A stretch of DNA of 64,000 nt, taken from positions 40,343,006 through 40,407,005 of the forward strand of contig NC_073694.1 in the NCBI RefSeq assembly GCF_029784165.1, given 5' to 3'. This document shows, one piece after another, positions 10,403 through 22,425 of the stretch. The translations under genes and the position numbers were made by a program. The notes under the pieces were generated by a model that saw nothing but the letters and a program-made list of their open reading frames with translations, made no database searches and was not told where the DNA came from. The DNA is from Wyeomyia smithii (taxonomy: Eukaryota; Arthropoda; Insecta; Diptera; Culicidae). Within the stretch, counting starts at the first letter, position 1; the number at the start of each line of letters is the position of its first letter.

Positions 10403-13400
10403 AAAAGTGAATCAGATGAGATAAATTGTCTCAGACTCTGGCAACCCAAAGCAACATGTGTTGGATCGGATGGTGCTAGAACCTGCGTCAATATTATGCT
10501 TTCTCGGGTCTTATTGACAGAGAATCATCAACGAGATGGGTCAGAGCAGTTCTTCCAAGAACGTCTGTAGACCCGCTCGAAGCGAGCGGGTTTATTGCAA
10601 ATTCAAATGGTTTTGTAGCAAAAATATCCCTTGATTCTTTTCACATAAAAGGCAACATCATTTGCAGGTACAATATTCTTCGAAGAACACATCCGATCGA
10701 AATGATACGCATTGTGATCGTGCTGGATGCACATTGAGAAAATTTCATTCACATTTGATTGGAAGAAATCAATTGAGAAATATTATGCACCTCTGTACAA
10801 TTCACATTCTTTAAAAGAATTGTGATTTTCAGTTTCCATTCAGTGAGGAGTGCTTCTCAATTGCTTTCGTAACACTGTTATACAGTGACTGCACTAGGCA
10901 AGACGAACAGGCACCAATTTGTGCAGAAACACTTTGAATATTTATAGCCTATTCAGTGTCAGCACCAGTTACTGTAAACCTATATATCTTCCACATTGCA
11001 ACCGTATTAGTCAATGGCTAACATTGGATGGCTCATCCATTCATACGCTTCTGTTTAGGTTAATTCAGTCAATTAAAATGAAAACCACTTCGTTTAGTGA
11101 ACACAATAAAACAAGTATAATCATATTATTAGAATTCTCGTAAATCATTGATCAGCATCATTTCTGCGTACCGCCCTCAAAAACGTCGATAATTAGCCCA
11201 ATTAGTAGCGCGTTCTGCTGAACCACACTTTGGCTTGAAATTTTCCACCATAGAATGCAGACCCCGATGGGTGATGGGAGTGAGTGTTATGCCGACCGTT
11301 TGTGGGTGGGATGCCCTTGGCAAGTTTTGCTGTTTTGGTGAGATAACCGGAAAGGAGCAGATGGTGGGGGTGAATGTTGTGTGAGGTCAAGCGTAGCCGG
11401 TCGCACTCAGGATTGGAAGATTATACTTCACACTGCAGTGGCACTGATTTATCCTATCGTAGAAAGTTATCGGTTGTGATCAGAGAGCTGCACTTTACGT
11501 CACTCTGGATTTACTGCCAATTTCACTGATCTGGTTCGCTGTTGACGAATTCCGAGCAGCATAACTTTCGTCTTTGAATGATTGCTTCAACTGTTGGATT
11601 ATCACTTTGGACTGCGCTGGAGTCATTTGCATCGCAGATTAACTGCTTCAAGCTGGATGCATCGAAGTTATGCATAATCTACAGTTGTTTGTGCAGCAAC
11701 ATTGTTATAGTTTACAAAATTTCCCAGCTGCAATGTTTGAGACAGACATTGAGAAGATTGGTAGTGTTGAATCAACCGACTAGATCCCATAGATTTGATA
11801 ATGGATGAGATGGACCAATGAAATGCAATTCTACTCCAGAACTAGTAACCATTTGCATTTGCATACTAATTCGATTAGCAACTCAGAATTCAGTCAAAAT
11901 AGAATAAATGTTATGATTCTAACTAATTTAAATTGTAAAGCTTTACCCTTTCGTATCTATTACATCGAATTGCATTTTTACAAACGCAACACGCTTATAT
12001 CTGTATTATGTTTCTGTTGCGAAGCAACTATTTTCTATCCGGTATGTAAAATATGCGAGCTCTGCCCCAGCCTAACAATTTCGCGTGAATAATAGTTGCC
12101 ACAATTGTGAAATTGAATACCTATTTTGCAATTTTTTTTTCCTTCACATTCAAATTTTACCGATTTTGTTTTTTATACCGAAACATACTATTGCTCTTCA
12201 CAAATTAAATATTCGAGCGAGAAAATCCCATCACAGCTGCTCTCTAACGCCCATTTTCCCTTCGCACTCAGCAAACGGCAGCCATTCGAAATTCTACCGG
12301 CAAATGATTCTGAATGGGAAATATCTTCGCTCGGGTATGTTCATGTTTCTCCGAACGAACCGGTTGGACCACAGCCAGTGGAATTGTGCACGGTTTACCA
12401 ATAAAAAAAAAAGTATGCGGTAATTCCCACACACCTCCTGCTCTTTACATTTCCACAAAAAAAACACAAAAAGTCGCCCTGTTGACTCTCCACTGCGCTC
12501 TCAATGGAGCCAATGGAAACCATCAATTGGATGTCTTGGATGTCTGTCGATGTAATTCGATTCACGCATTAAGCTAATTGGTTATGATTACAATTTGTTG
12601 TTTCAATCCGAAGCTGGCTGGTTACAAACCACACGATTTATGCCTGTTCAACATTTGTTCAACATACCAGTGGCACCAATTTCTGTGTTTCTTTTCAATT
12701 ACAAATGAATGATTAATTGACTGTTTATTGTTACTGCTTCTCAGGACTCAGCAGATTGGTTTTAAACCATTATTGATGAGATTACCCAAACAACACGGAA
12801 AAGGCTGAATAAGACATCCATTAGTCGAAACGAATGAGCCTTTTTTCAGTTTATTTATAGCTTCTGCTCAAATGAAATTGGCGGCAATATCAGCTGTCCC
12901 GCAATACAAACCCATTTTAGCGGGTCGAAACCAGGAGCCATGTCAAACAAAAGTTTATTTTCCCGTACGTTGAAAAATATATTGACTTCTACCCACTCAC
13001 TAAACCAGCATCCTACTGCTAAAATAAACAGCCGTGAAAATTGTTCACGTAACATTATGCAATCTGGAAAACACAGATGCAATCCTCACTAAGGCCAGCA
13101 ACGAATCGTCAACAATCTCGAGCGGATCAGAACGAAGGCCCATAGAGGCATCATCAGTTGAGTCATTGAGGAAAAAACCAATTTAAACGAAACGGGCCGA
13201 TATGTTCCCTCGTTCGGGAATGCCCAATTCGACGTTCTAGTACAAAATGATTACACTACCCAGCATGAGTTTGGAATCGCTTTTGTAAGTATTGCAGCAC
13301 ACATTTTGAAGATTTCAGCTGTCGGGAAATTATTTCTAGCGAAAAATGAACAAATATTAAATTTTCAATTCATTTGTTTGATTGTCCTAAAAAGGACTAT

Positions 13401-14142
13401 TTATTGCTCAACTTAAAATCTGATTGCACCTCTGTGTTACAACCACTGTCGGAATGTTTGAATGGAAGAAAGCAAAAACTTTCGAAAATATTGTTGTAAA
13501 CATTTGAATCCAATAGGGAATCAAATCTCAATGAGGCACACTGATAACGAAGTAGCTGTTTTTACACTGAAAATTAAACACGACCGGCCAGCATCCCAGA
13601 AACGTTCCCAAAATACGGCAGAACTTTTCACTGGAGAAGTACCGAACAAATCACTTACAGCTGATGCTCCACTACCGCCCAAAGGCAGCTTTTTACTAAA
13701 AGAAGTGCCGCTACACCTACCGTTGACGTTGCTACCATTGCTAGTACTCACTGCCGCTGTTGGTATCCGCTGCTGTTACTACTATTACCCACTGTTACTT
13801 AGTAAAGACCTTCCAAGTGGCCATTCACTAGTTAAATAATTGGCTTGAGCAGAAGCAGACTCGAAAGGCCAGAGCCCGAAAAAACGCGAAAGTCTAGTAA
13901 AGGACCGGAATGATGACGAAAAGAAGAAAACACATGCTGGAGTAACAATTAGTTTTTATTATCTTACTACGAATGAAATCAGGAAATCTAAATGGCCCAA
14001 TTATAGATGGGCACACAGGCTCTTATATAGCCTAAAGAATGTATTCCCGGTTTATTAGCTATATGATTCTGTCGTCCGTGTTAGAGAAAGCAAAAACTAA
14101 GCAACCAATGAGAGGTAAAAATCTGCGTTCCAAGATGACTTT
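10403..14142. other. 3.7-kb stretch with no supported gene
   Basis: I found no transposon protein, RNA gene or spliced exon. The longest open frame (13462-13839, plus, 125 codons) has a hydrophobic Leu/Tyr-rich C-terminal part, but it has no recognisable family and no codon pattern that convinces me. The stretch probably is intergenic or 5' intronic DNA, with the small hairpin at 10571-10591 as the only structured site noted. Confidence 0.45.
10571..10591. repeat. Perfect 9-bp hairpin followed by T-run
   Basis: ACCCGCTCG, a three-base AAG loop, then CGAGCGGGT, followed by TTATTG. It looks like a bacterial intrinsic terminator but sits in insect DNA with no gene upstream. It is listed as a structured site only. 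Confidence 0.6.
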
Positions 14143-14610
14143 TATTCCAAAGCGGCGGAGAAATATGCTTACAAAGATAGCTCAGGGAGTGGGGTTGAGT
14201 TTAACCAAACCCACTGAAACCCCTCCAATCTCCAGCCCTTATTTTCCCGGAACGTTTTTTTTTGTCCTACATGCACACTCTTTACTCTTATACTTCATGG
14301 CCAACCACCTGGAGACTGGCAGTAGATATTGCGTGAAGCAGCCATGGCCTAACACAATCTGCGTCAGGAGGAAAATCACTTCTCCATGGCGCCTCCCAAC
14401 CTATCAGAATACCTCCAGGATAAATCGATGCTTCCATCCACCCTTCGCGGAGTTGAACCATTCTCGCTGTCATCTGATCATCGAGAATGACCTGCTGGTA
14501 CCTCGTATGCCCCTTGTGTCACGTTGATCGATGCTGATAGGCATCATACCGGACAAGAAGCAGATTGCGTCGTACACTGTACGATACGCACTAGCAACCC
14601 TCGGGCACTA

Positions 14611-16307
14611 TTTACCATTTCAATGCACACGCGAGCACAAAAATTTTTTTAAAGGTGATTTACAAAAACTCACCAGAAATCGGTTGAATTTTTTTATAAT
14701 CGGCGATTTTAACGCTAAACATCGTTCATGGAATAATTCTCAAAGTAATTCCAATGGAAAAAAATTATTCAATGATTGTTCTTCAGGATACTATTCTATT
14801 TTGACTACGAATAGTCCTACATGCTTTTCTTCTGTAAGAAACCCATCAACAATTGATTTGGTGCTAACAGATCAAAGTCATGTATGTAGTGATTTGATCA
14901 CACATGCTGACTTTGATTCTGATCATCTTCGAATAACTTTTTCTTTATCACATGAATCAGTTTTAAACCCTATGAGCTCTGTTTTTAATTATAACAAGGC
15001 TAAATGGGAAAGATACAAAATTCATATTGAGAGAAATTACAATAATGAGCTTGATTTGCAAAACGAAGTGAATATTGATTCCGGTTTGGAAGCATTAAAA
15101 TGTGCAATTGTTGAAGCCAGGAATTATTCTGTTCCAAAGGCTCAAGTGAAATTTGATTCATCAATAATTGACGAAAATCTTCAACTTCTAATTCGTTTGA
15201 AAAATGTCCGCAGACGTCAATATCAACGTTCTCGTGACCCTGTTTTTAAAACTATTTATAAAGATTTACAGAAAGAGATTAAACATAGATTTACTCTTCT
15301 GAGAAATCAAAATTTTGAGACTAAAGTTGAAAAATTGAAACCATATTCAAAACCATTTTGGAAGCTGTCGAAGATTCTTAAGAAACCTTCAAAGCCTATT
15401 CCAGTTTTAAAAGATGGTGAACGTTTTCTTGTATCCAATGAACAAAAGGCTCAAAGACTTGCTCAGAAGTTTGAGAGTGTTCATAACTCAAATTTGAATT
15501 TTGTGAGTCCAATTGAAAATGAAGTCACACGTCAATTCGATTTAATTTCTTCCCAGAATTTTTTACCTGCATAAATAATTGAAACTAACTTGAATGAGAT
15601 TAAATCAATTATTAAAATTTCAAAAATATGAAAGCACCTGGTGACGATGGAATCTTTAATATATTAATCAAACATCTCCCTGAAAGCACAATGGAATTTT
15701 TAGTGAAAATTCTCGATTGCTGCTTCAAAATTGCATATTTTCTCAAATTATGGAAAAATGCAAAAATTACTCCAATTTTAAAACCGGATAAGAACCCAGC
15801 TGAAGTTTCAAGTTATCGTTACTAATATGATACGAGCTAACAAATCTGAAGGTTATTCCACTAAAGCTGCTCTTTTAGACATAGAAAAAGCATTCGACAG
15901 TGTTTGGCATTTGATTTTGAATGATTTTGAAGCGTCCTCCTTGGTTTGGTACACTCGAATTACATAGACTTACTTGTGTTGACCCATTAGAAACTATGTC
16001 AAATAAAATTATTAACAATTTTCGACAAAAATCGTTGCAATCCTCAATTTCTACGATAAGCTCTCTGTATAGCCAATAAGTTAGCAATTAAGTTAGTTGT
16101 AAGTTTACTTCCCCTTTTCTGACAAGTAGGTTTAAATCCCTACGAATGATAAGTCCTAATTGCGAAAGCAAACAAATCCTAACAATTAAAATTACAAATT
16201 TCTAACAGTGTTGAGAAGTCACCATTTGTGATTGGACACACATACTCATTATTTACTAATATTTATCATAAATACGTAAGCTACTAACAAATCCCCCCCT
16301 TAAACAA
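14611..16307 (+). mobile_element. Jockey-clade LINE relic, truncated and internally deleted
   Basis: It is flanked by the 15-bp TSD AACCCTCGGGCACTA at 14596-14610 and 16308-16322. The element enters within the endonuclease domain, with NFFIIGDFNAKHRSW and then DLVLTDQ and DSDHLRITFS in an open frame to 15574. The RT start follows (KAPGDDGI and ILKPDKNP, 15628-15825). RT motif A is LLDIEKAFDSVWH near 15870-15910. It then jumps directly to the ORF2 C-terminus (PPWFGTLELHRL near 15940-15980), so about 1 kb of RT including the YADD motif is missing. The 3' UTR ends in an A-rich TTAAACAAAA next to the TSD. It is inserted in the R1 element, so it is younger than that element. Confidence 0.85.
14660..16080 (+). 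pseudogene. Jockey-clade ORF2 relic (endonuclease, partial RT)
   Basis: The protein would nick DNA with an APE-type endonuclease and prime reverse transcription at the target. Visible parts are endonuclease from GDFNAKH through SDH(L), a basic linker (LIRLKNVRRRQYQRSRD, KPFWKLSKILKKP), the beginning of RT and the very C-terminus. A stop at 15572-15574 and a shift near 15825 break the frame, and motifs B and C of RT are deleted. It cannot be active. Confidence 0.8.
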
Positions 16308-18522
16308 AACCCTCGGGCACTAATAGTAGTAACTATTAGTACCTAGCGCTTTGGACCACGCTGGCTCACCTACCTAAGTATGGACGAAACCACGCTGGCA
16401 AGAAGTTTCCGCTTACTGCCGTACACAGTTGAGCTATTCAACATCACTCGAAGTAGTGCTGCATTAGCCTTTGACACTCTTTTACAGACATAGTTGACGT
16501 GGCTCTTGAAAGTAAGCTTGTCGTCAATCATTACTCCCTAAGAGTTTCAAAGTTCGTTTTGAGGAAATGGTGGAGTCTCCGACTCTGACCACCACCTGTT
16601 GCTCTGATAATCACAACCGTGACCTCTGTCTTATGGTGCGTCAACTCCAGTTTCCTGAAGTGCATCCTTGTGTATGCAGTGCACGGCCGTCAGCTCGACT
16701 TCTCCGATCGACTTGTCGTAGACCTCCAGCGTTATGTGACCGATATGGAGCCATAGCTGGCGTTATTAAACACATTCTTCACGTCAAGCGTGATGATTGC
16801 GCAATAATGAATGCCTCTTCTTTTGCGCTAGACTGGCCCCTTCCGCTATCTCGGTGACGAAAAGAATAGCATTCAACGTGAACCTACCCTTCCGGAAGCC
16901 GAACTGCTTACTTACCAGACCGTTCATATTCTTTGTGTACTTGACCAGTCTGTTGAGGATGAACCTCTCGAACACCTTGCAGGCAGTGTCCAGCAGACAG
17001 ATGGCTCACCTTTAGAGAGTTGGCGATCACAATGAGTTCATCATTCATAACCCTTGCATCCCCGTCAATCTGGACACGGCTATCGTAGCTCACTGGTCTG
17101 TGTTTGAGATAATGGAACATCGGATGTGAGACTGGACCGCCGAAGAATAAGAACTCGGCTCGTGGCGTGGAAAAAATCCCTCGATGATACGCTCCAGCAT
17201 CACTGGTGATCGCTCTGCAGGTGCCAACACGCCTTTAGTGTTGGCCATGAAGATCCTGTAGGCGTACATTCGCGTTTTCTATCAAAATTAATCCTCTTAC
17301 TCGCCTTAATCACACTTTTTAGTGCCGATTTTGTAGACCCGAATGCTGCATGGCGGGCTACTCCAAGTTCCTCGGCTCACGCGCGTTGCATCCTCCGTCT
17401 CGCACAATGGCACTGCGAAGGTCGGCTATCACGTCCGTCCACCAGTAAATCGGTGACTTTTTATTCCTAGGTTGACAGGTCCTAGGCATGATGGCGTCGC
17501 GCGCCCGCGATAGTGTGGCAACTTATTGGTGTCCGAGTGCTGATTTGGGCAGAGCCTACTGCCCCCTCGAAATCTCTTTTTATTGCCTCCTCAGATACCT
17601 CGGCATCGAAATGCGATTTCTTCCACCCGCGAACGGTTGGAGTTTTGGCTCTATCCGTACCTTGCCGCTTCAGGTTGTGACCGATCTACACCGACTGGTG
17701 GTCGCTATTGATGTAGCCATCATCTACCCGCTAGTCCGTGATCAGTTGTGGGCTGGTGAAGTTCACGCCGATGAACGACCTCGCACCATTTCTGCTGAAT
17801 GTACTTTTCGTGTCAACGTTGGCCAGGTCTATGCTGAACCCAATCGTTGAAGTCACCCGCCACCACCAACGTTAGGCGTTCGCTCCATGGTTACGAGGTC
17901 GACCATTTGAGCGAAACTTTCGATAGACCAACGCAGCGGAGCGTAGCAACTGCAGTAGAACACTCCATTCTTCTTGTCAACAGCGTATTCTTCGTTGGAG
18001 GTTGACACAACCTCCTGAACTGGGCGCCTACTCGTCGTTCATATGGCAACCATACAGGACTTATCCGCGACCCAGTTACCGTTTCCAGTAGGAATACGGT
18101 AGAAGTCCGATACGATGGCTATGTACGGTAACAGCTCAGAGGCTGCTTGGTATAGCTTTATAACCTTAACCACCGCAACGCCTTCGTAACTGGCTTCTAT
18201 CGGGCCCCTTGTAGGTCCTGGACTTATGTCCTCCTTCAAATCACCTGAAGCAAACGTCCGGTTGCGAGGGCATGCTGACCAGCCGATCGTGAGCTTGCCT
18301 TCCTTCAGTGCCAGGTTTGCATCTGCCGACGCTAGTGTGGGGATCCATTCGGAGGGGGATTGACTTAGTGGCGACTTTCAACCCACACGTCGCACCCCTC
18401 GGTGATTTCTCTGAGGTGAGTGCCTGTGTTTTCATCTTTTTTCCTAGCACCTGTTTAGCTACCGTCTTGTAGGTAGCTTTTTTGTTCTTGGCGTCTTCCC
18501 GAAGCTCAAGTATCATCTCGCC

Positions 18523-18922
18523 TGGCACTACTCCGGACAATCTAGTCCGGGGGATGTGCGACGACCCGGACATCTAGAACGCGGTCTGTGCGGCCGCCTC
18601 TCAGATTGTCCTGGAGCTGCAACGTGTGTGGCGGGTCAACCACCAACACGCCAGTGGTAGCTAATTACCAGTCTCCAGGTAGTTAGCTAGGAGGTTATAA
18701 GTGTAAAGAGGGTGCATCACGCACAAAAGCCACTCCCCGACGTAATAGTTAACCGTCGTTCCGGGAAGACCAGGGCTGGAGGGGTTTAAGTGGGTTGGGA
18801 CAGAGATCAGTAGGTGCCTGGGCGAGTGTAACTACCCCAGCATCTCTCCCCTAGTCTGATCCCCACACCCTGAGTTCTCTTCTCAGGTGTCTGTTTGCAG
18901 ATTTCCCCGCCACCTTAAAAAA
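18523..18922 (+). mobile_element. 400-bp 5'-truncated R1-like 3' end with TSD
   Basis: It is flanked by the 15-bp TSD AAGTATCATCTCGCC at 18508-18522 and 18923-18937. It ends in a short A-run (CCTTAAAAAA). Its body (GGAGGGGTTTAAGTGGGTTG, GTGTAACTACCCCAGC, ATCTCTCCC) is typical of R1-like mosquito LINE 3' UTRs and has no coding sequence. It is in the opposite orientation to the R1 element it hit. Removing it restores the ORF1 reading RTGEMIL-ELREDAK. Confidence 0.85.
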
Positions 18923-19068
18923 AAGTATCATCTCGCCAGTTCGAAGTAGACGGATGCTCTGCACATCCGCCCCTAAATTGTTGAGCTGCGTTTTGCCCCG
19001 CGTTTTCTCCAAGACTTCCAAGTTCTTCGACACGTTCGTCTTGATTATGAGGGCTTCCCCCCTGCATC

Positions 19069-20516
19069 GGAGAGTTGGCAGCACGGCTGACTAATGGTAC
19101 GTGCTCTGAAAACTCGCAGTTAAATTATTGAATTTTGAGTGATTTTCGCGAACAAATTTGCTTAAAAATGAAGAGACGTTATCTGTGATGTATTCGTTAC
19201 GCGAAGTTACTGCGAAGCCAGAAAAGTTGTGCGAGTTTTAGTGCAAACTCTGTATTTCGCACTTGCTAGCGGCGTGTTATGGACGTGCAAAGAACTGCAT
19301 GGTGATGCTGATGTGAGCAAGAAGGATAGCAGCTGAATGGCGTGGTGCTGTGGTGTAGCTTGGTGCTGGTCGGTGTGCATGCCATCACCGACAAAGCATT
19401 ATCATCAGAATGATCAAGATGAGTATAAGTTTAATGTCTCATATTTTCAGAATGCATGGTCGGTTTTGTGTGGTAGCTGACAGCGTGTGAATGATCTGTT
19501 TGGCGCACATTTTTTTATTGCCAAGCTGGATTGCTGAGTGCGTTGAGTCTCGTTTTTTTTTTGTTTTCGGTTATGCGCTGAGCGTTTGTTTACAGTAATC
19601 GACGCGTGCGTTTCAGGATAATGCGTTGATTCTTTGTTTCAATTCGTGTTTTCAGTCGCAGGAAGCAATACAAAATATCATAACAAACAGATGCCTATCG
19701 ATCGTATTAGTAATGAAGTGAGCGTGTAAACACATACATAAGGCATGCGTGACACTCAGGAGGAAGTCTTCCAAAGAAGTTCGTACAAGATGAACTACTC
19801 GAGAGGTACCATCCTCTGAAAAAAACTCCTGTTTGAGTAGTTTATGAAGACGGTGTACCTGCGCAACCCTGCGTTTGTCTCGTTTCCACTCGTAAAATAC
19901 TGTATTGATTTTGTAACCAACTTTTTGACAGTTTCGTAAGGGATTCAGTTGAGGGCTCGAATAGAGCCAAAATGAAGAAAATTCATTCCGTTCATTTTTG
20001 TCGAGCAGAGCTGGTACTGGGTGCTGTGGGGCAAGAGTACTAAGAAAAATTGCTCAATTCACCCGATTACCACGGTGGTGCGCGGTCTGGTTTCTCGCAG
20101 GGTTTCATTAACAAGCATTGTTTTTGTCTAGAAAATTTAAATGTAGTTTGTAGGAGTTTGGAGTATGCGTTTTACCGGAATCATATGCTTTGATTTTTTG
20201 ATTTTTCTAGCTTTTGAGCAGTTGTTTTATATAATATTTTATATGTTCTGTTTATGGCTTTGTCAACAAATTCAAGGCTTTGTTCTGGATAATATGTATA
20301 TCTGCATTTTTTAATTTTTGAGGCTTTGGATGCTTGGAACTTTGCCAATTTTCATATTTAATAGGCAACTCGTACGTCGACAAAGAGAAAATCGACGTAA
20401 ACGCCGGGTTCCTGCGCGTCTGTGTCGGTCAGGTAGATTAAAGCGGTCGTTCGTAACGCTTCGTTGTAAACGCGTATTCAGCCCATGCGAGTTTTGCTGA
20501 TATATGGCTTTTTGGA
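19069..20516 (+). repeat. U1 repeat, copy B
   Basis: It begins GGAGAGTTGGCAGCACGGCT and shares with copy C the blocks CACGGCTGACTAAT (CACGGCTAACTAAT in C), GCACTTGCTAGCGGCGTGTT, AGATGAGTATAAGTTTAATG, TTGATTTTTCTAGCTTTTGAG and GCGGTCGTTCGTAACGC. It lacks the last few hundred bases (the GGCGTGGCC to tail part). It is non-coding. Confidence 0.65.
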
Positions 20517-22425
20517 GTGTGAGAAAAAGCTGGCATCACGGCTAACTAATAATTCGTGCCCCGAAAGCTATCCGCTTAAGTTATTAATTTATAGGTGAAT
20601 TAAGTGGCCAAACTTGTTAAAAAGTGTCAAGTTGTGATCTGTGATGCTTTGTCTAAGTGAGAAAAGTGAAGGTTTTGTGAGAAACACAGTGTTCCTTGCG
20701 TGAAAGTAATAATTTTTCCTCGAAGTGCAATTGAAAATTGTAAAGCCAACTAAGTTGCGTGAGTGCCTACTTTGTGCGTCGCGCTAACTAGCGGTTTGTT
20801 ATTAACATGCGAAAATGGAATGCATGGCAGTGTGAGCGAAGAGAACGATAATATCTGGAGAGAGAGCTAAGAGAGTAGTGTTGCGCTGTTCTTGTCGGCG
20901 TTTGTTTCGCTGGCATAGGCATAACCAAAATAAAACAGATGAGTATAAGTTTTTGTATCAAACATTTTAAGAATGCATAGGCTCTGTGTGTAGTGGTTTT
21001 CAGCGGGTTTTGGACTTTGTCAGAAGTGTAAATGTGTCATCTGTTGGGTGCACAAAGTGTGGTAGCTTTTCGGTTGCGGGTAGAGTTTTTTTTTATATTT
21101 ACAAACCAGATTGTGCGATGCACTCTCACAGGTCAAAATTGGCAGTTTTTCAATATAGTTTCAAAATTTATCATTCGAGCATGACAATGCGGCATGCGAT
21201 TGATGCATCGTCTACAATTGTGAGTCCTGGCAGGGCGGTGACATTTCATTCAGGTCTATGTTCTTGTTTTATGATTTTCCTAGCTTTTGGACAAATGTTG
21301 ATATACATAAGTAACTTTTATTTAATTATGTTGAAATCGTTTTGGGCGTGAAAATAGTTCACGACAACTGAACTTTGATTGCAATTATTTTGGCATTTTA
21401 ATAATAAATTTGGAACTCTGTTTTGTTTAATATGCTTTTTTGCATTTTTTTAAGTTTTTGGGCTATGAATGCATGGAACTTTGTCAGTTTTTATACTCAG
21501 TAGGTGTCTTTGGTGCGAAACGTCGTGTCGCGTATGCGTCGGTAGGAGAAAATGAAGCGGTCGTGCATAATGCCCCGGTGAAACGCATCATCGGCCCGGG
21601 TGAGTTTTGTTTATCTAAGGGTTTCCGGAGTGTAGTGGGCACGCTATAGTTTGCTTCGGGGAGGTCAGCTCAGTTTCGCGCACGTTATTTTGACAGCGCT
21701 CAGTGTAACTATCTTAATACAGCGGTTTCGGAGTTCAATGACCATTACATCGTATAATGCTCGGGTGTGCCTTGTGGGTTTTTTTACTCGCTCTATCGGT
21801 TCTTTGAGCTGGTACCAGTAGTTTGCATTCGGCGTGCGGTGCGTTTTACGAAATTCATTCGTTTCGAGGTAAATTTTAATAGTTCACAGGATGAAACGCG
21901 AAGTTTGGTGTGATACAGACTGTTAACGATTGGTTGCTGATAACAACGATTGGTAGAAACTTCGATTCTCCTATATGCCGATACAGCGATCGTGATGCGG
22001 TTCTATTCATATCGTCTTCTGATGGCCGGTTGCGCAGAGACTGAGAAACATCCATATCGGGCGCGAATTTGTGTAGAAAAGATCGCACCATCAACCTCGA
22101 TGGATCCAGATCAATTCCTTTCCACTAACACTAATTCCTTCCTTTGATACTTGTGGATGATGCAGAGGATTCCTCGGTCTCTAGTAGCAACAAGTATTAA
22201 ACTAACACTCCCGATATCCCTTCCTCTATTGATCTGCATTGGGCGTGGCCAGCTACGTTATTGACCAGTGAAAAGAAAAATCACCAGGAATTGTACACTG
22301 AAAATGGCTTGCTACTCCTAGGCACCATTTTGACGGTTCTTTGTGCAATTTCAGCTGATTCTGGTCAATCGCGGGCAACACACGGGCGATCAAATATGCT
22401 ATGCTATGCTATGCTATATGGCTTT
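20517..22425 (+). repeat. U1 repeat, copy C
   Basis: It carries both the 5' blocks shared with B and the 3' part shared with A and D. That 3' part runs TGCAGAGGATTCCTCGG, GGGCGTGGCCAGC, GTACACTGAAAATGGC, GGTTCTTTGTGCAATTTCAG, TTCTGGTCAATCGCGGGC, and ends in an (ATGCT)n run at about 22396-22417. The microsatellite end marks this as a former insertion 3' end. What follows (ATATGGCTTTTTGGAGTGTA) repeats a block seen at 20503-20519, so copies are nested in each other. Confidence 0.65.

Larger units (their letters stand above)
14143..18240 (-). pseudogene. R1-clade ORF2 relic (endonuclease + reverse transcriptase)
   Basis: In minus-strand order: endonuclease N-terminal part near 18239-18045 (YIAIVSDFYR, WVADKSCMVAI). 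The endonuclease C-terminal SDH motif appears as GYINSDHQSV near 17700. The RT start is near 16975-16784 (FERFILNRLVKYT, QFGFRKG). The RT motif A aspartate is in ITLDVKNVFNNAS near 16790-16750. The thumb and connection part is near 16540-16420 (IDDKLTFKSHVNYVC), and the C-terminal extension at 14596-14300 contains ASAYRTVYD, FLSGMMPI and RDTRGIRG. This order is typical of R1-clade elements, which lack RNase H in most families. Several frames are needed to read it, so it is dead. The jockey insertion splits it at 14611-16307. Confidence 0.82.

Noticed and set aside
13462..13839. 125-codon plus-strand frame with hydrophobic end
   Set aside because: No family resemblance and no splice context; it is about the length expected by chance in 64 kb.
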